From: a bacterium
Lineage (GTDB): Bacteria > JAJRZV01
DNA length: 8,031 bases
Direction: 5' to 3'
Assembly: GCA_024275095.1 (NCBI GenBank)
Contig: JAJRZV010000062.1
Coordinates: forward strand, 1 to 8,031
Shown here: positions 7,112 to 8,031 of the stretch, piece by piece
How the letters are laid out: every line of letters begins with the position of its first letter
Position numbering within the stretch: position 1 is the stretch's first letter
Notes under the pieces: model-generated
What the model was told of the DNA's origin: nothing
Seen by the model: the letters and a program-made list of their open reading frames with translations, nothing else
Databases searched by the model: none
Translations under genes and position numbers: made by a program

Positions 7112-7834
7112 ATGGAGAGATTCTTGCTGAGAAAGATTGTTTTTGCAGGAGTCGGCCTGTGTTTAAGCATGAAGGGGGTTGCCCTGGCTCACGACCTGTT
7201 CTTGGTGGAGGACCACTTTCACTTTTCAAAGCCAGAGGCTGTGAAGGTGAAGGTGATGTTTGGTCATAATTTCCCTTATCCGGACATTCTTGTCCCTCGC
7301 AGTGCGGTTTCAGAATTTTTCTATGTTGGTCCCGACGCCCAGAAGAGAGAAATTAAAAAAGTGTGGGAAGAAAGAACAGGTGATAGGTTCGGCACTTTAT
7401 TCGGTGAGTTTGTTCCGCGCCAGGAGGGTTCATATTTGATAGCTGTCTCCCGAGAGCGGAAAGGCCGCAGGAGGCACGTGCCATCAGGAAAATATGCCAA
7501 GTCAATTATCTTCGTGGGAGAAAAGGGTAGGGGTAACGTTAGCATTCCCGTTGGGCACAGGATAGAGATCGTTCCATTGAAAAACCCTGTTGATATAAAG
7601 CCGGGGGATGTGCTGCCCGTAAAAATACTTTTTGAAGGCAATCCCCTCTCTACATATGTTTACGCCACATATGCAGGTTATTACTCTGAGGACGAGCCCT
7701 TTCCCGTTGTAGAAAAGAGCAACAAGGCAGGGGTCGCGTTTGTAAAGATAGACCGCCCAGGGATATGGTTGCTTGTGTGCAACCATGAGGTCAATTTTTC
7801 AGCAACCCTTACTTTTGAGATACCAGCGAAATAA
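7112..7834 (+). CDS. Secreted DUF4198-family protein, putative cobalt/nickel uptake component
   Basis: The 240-residue product has a signal peptide (basic MERFLLRK, a hydrophobic core, then GVALA) with predicted cleavage between Ala26 and His27, so the mature periplasmic protein would begin HDLFLVEDHFHF. This start, the FGHNFPYPD segment near 50-58, YAKSIIFVG at 128-136, HRIEIVPLKNP at 149-159 and a C-terminal RPGIWLL strand segment (215-221) are what I expect of DUF4198 proteins. That family has been annotated as a periplasmic component of cobalt/nickel transport (CbiK/NikM-like), a label not well proven. Extra histidines at 35, 37, 52 and 225 could bind metal. The ATG at 7112 has an AGGGGTG site five bases upstream and lies 16 bases after the receptor stop, so it is probably the last gene of the operon. 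Starting at the later ATG (7169) would destroy the signal peptide. Confidence 0.82.
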   Translation: MERFLLRKIVFAGVGLCLSMKGVALAHDLFLVEDHFHFSKPEAVKVKVMFGHNFPYPDILVPRSAVSEFFYVGPDAQKREIKKVWEERTGDRFGTLFGEFVPRQEGSYLIAVSRERKGRRRHVPSGKYAKSIIFVGEKGRGNVSIPVGHRIEIVPLKNPVDIKPGDVLPVKILFEGNPLSTYVYATYAGYYSEDEPFPVVEKSNKAGVAFVKIDRPGIWLLVCNHEVNFSATLTFEIPAK

Positions 7835-7851
7835 TACTTTTTTCGATACCC

Positions 7852-7873
7852 TGCCCCAGGATAAAGTGGGGCA
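7852..7873. other. Stem-loop after the DUF4198 gene
   Basis: TGCCCCA and TGGGGCA form a perfect 7-base stem around an 8-base loop, 18 bases after the stop codon. On the + strand it is followed by an A run rather than a T run, and a T run (7838-7843) lies before it. It is therefore not a canonical intrinsic terminator in either direction, though the T and A runs could extend the pairing across an internal loop and protect the 3' end of the transcript. Confidence 0.45.
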
Positions 7874-7900
7874 AAAAACTGTAAGAGACTTTTGAGGCAG

Positions 7901-7931
7901 TTGCCTATCGGTGGTTCTCATCCACCGGCAA
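7901..7931. other. Second stem-loop between the operon and tRNA-Gln
   Basis: CGGTGG and CCACCG pair around a TTCTCAT loop, and outer TTGC and GCAA extend the stem past a 4-base bulge. It lies 22 bases beyond the 3' end of the tRNA as transcribed. No T tract follows directly on either strand. It may be a 3' processing or termination structure for either transcript. Confidence 0.4.
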
Positions 7932-7953
7932 ATAGATATCACATAGACACTTG

Positions 7954-8024
7954 CTGGGGTGGGTGGATTCGAACCACCGATCGGGGATCCAAAGTCCCCT
8001 GCCTTGCCGCTTGGCCACACCCCA
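7954..8024 (-). tRNA. tRNA-Gln (anticodon UUG)
   Basis: Read on the - strand, the 71-base sequence folds into a full cloverleaf. The acceptor stem is TGGGGTG/CACCCCA with discriminator G. The D arm is GCC/GGC around AAGCGGCAA. The anticodon arm is GGGGA/TCCCC around CTTTGGA, placing TTG at the anticodon, and a 4-base variable loop follows. The T arm is GGTGG/CCACC around TTCGAAT. The acceptor stem, G discriminator and UUG anticodon all agree with bacterial tRNA-Gln. The bases after the discriminator are CAA, so the CCA end is not encoded and must be added by tRNA nucleotidyltransferase. It runs opposite to all protein genes here, with its 3' end facing the uptake operon. Confidence 0.96.
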
Positions 8025-8031
8025 GGGTTAA

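Noticed and set aside
7852-7873. Stem-loop as a Rho-independent terminator of the operon
   Set aside because: The stem is followed by A residues rather than T residues on the + strand, and no T tract follows on the - strand, so it is listed only as a stem-loop.
7799-8020. 73-codon ORF on the - strand beginning MWPSGKAGDFGSP
   Set aside because: It is read through the tRNA-Gln gene in the same direction; this kind of spurious ORF over tRNA genes is well known.

Overview
The window reads as Gram-negative chromosomal DNA: the genes encode an outer-membrane receptor and its TonB-ExbB-ExbD energising complex. The cobamide genes use the CbiB/CobD branch. A deltaproteobacterial or related anaerobic lineage would fit the gene families, but this is an inference from content and no taxonomic marker was compared.

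Positions 1-3015 hold a tightly packed, GC-rich run of late cobalamin (B12) biosynthesis genes on the + strand. First comes the 3' part of cobyrinate a,c-diamide synthase (cbiA/cobB), then threonine-phosphate decarboxylase (cobD), then adenosylcobinamide-phosphate synthase (cbiB). All three overlap. CobD makes the aminopropanol phosphate that CbiB attaches to adenosylcobyric acid, so the last two genes catalyse consecutive steps.

Positions 3016-3674 contain no confident intact gene. The first 400 bases look like a small decayed gene: a plausible protein can be followed only by changing reading frame several times, and its end resembles phage tail/baseplate gp53/LysM-like proteins. The rest carries a possible 35-codon membrane peptide, a weak promoter-like element and a short inverted repeat.

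Positions 3675-7834 are visibly more AT-rich and form a five-gene + strand operon: tonB, exbB, exbD, a BtuB-sized TonB-dependent receptor, and a secreted DUF4198 protein. The overlapping starts and short gaps imply one transcript. The last family has been linked by annotation to cobalt/nickel uptake. Together with the B12 genes next door this suggests import of a corrinoid, cobalt or nickel complex, but nothing in the sequence proves the substrate.

The window ends with a tRNA-Gln(UUG) gene on the - strand, separated from the operon by about 120 bases with two stem-loops. I found no CRISPR array, insertion sequence, cobalamin riboswitch or clearly novel system. The most interesting points are the frameshifted phage-like remnant at the join, the predicted N-terminal histidine of the mature DUF4198 protein, and the pairing of B12 synthesis genes with a metal/corrinoid-type uptake operon.
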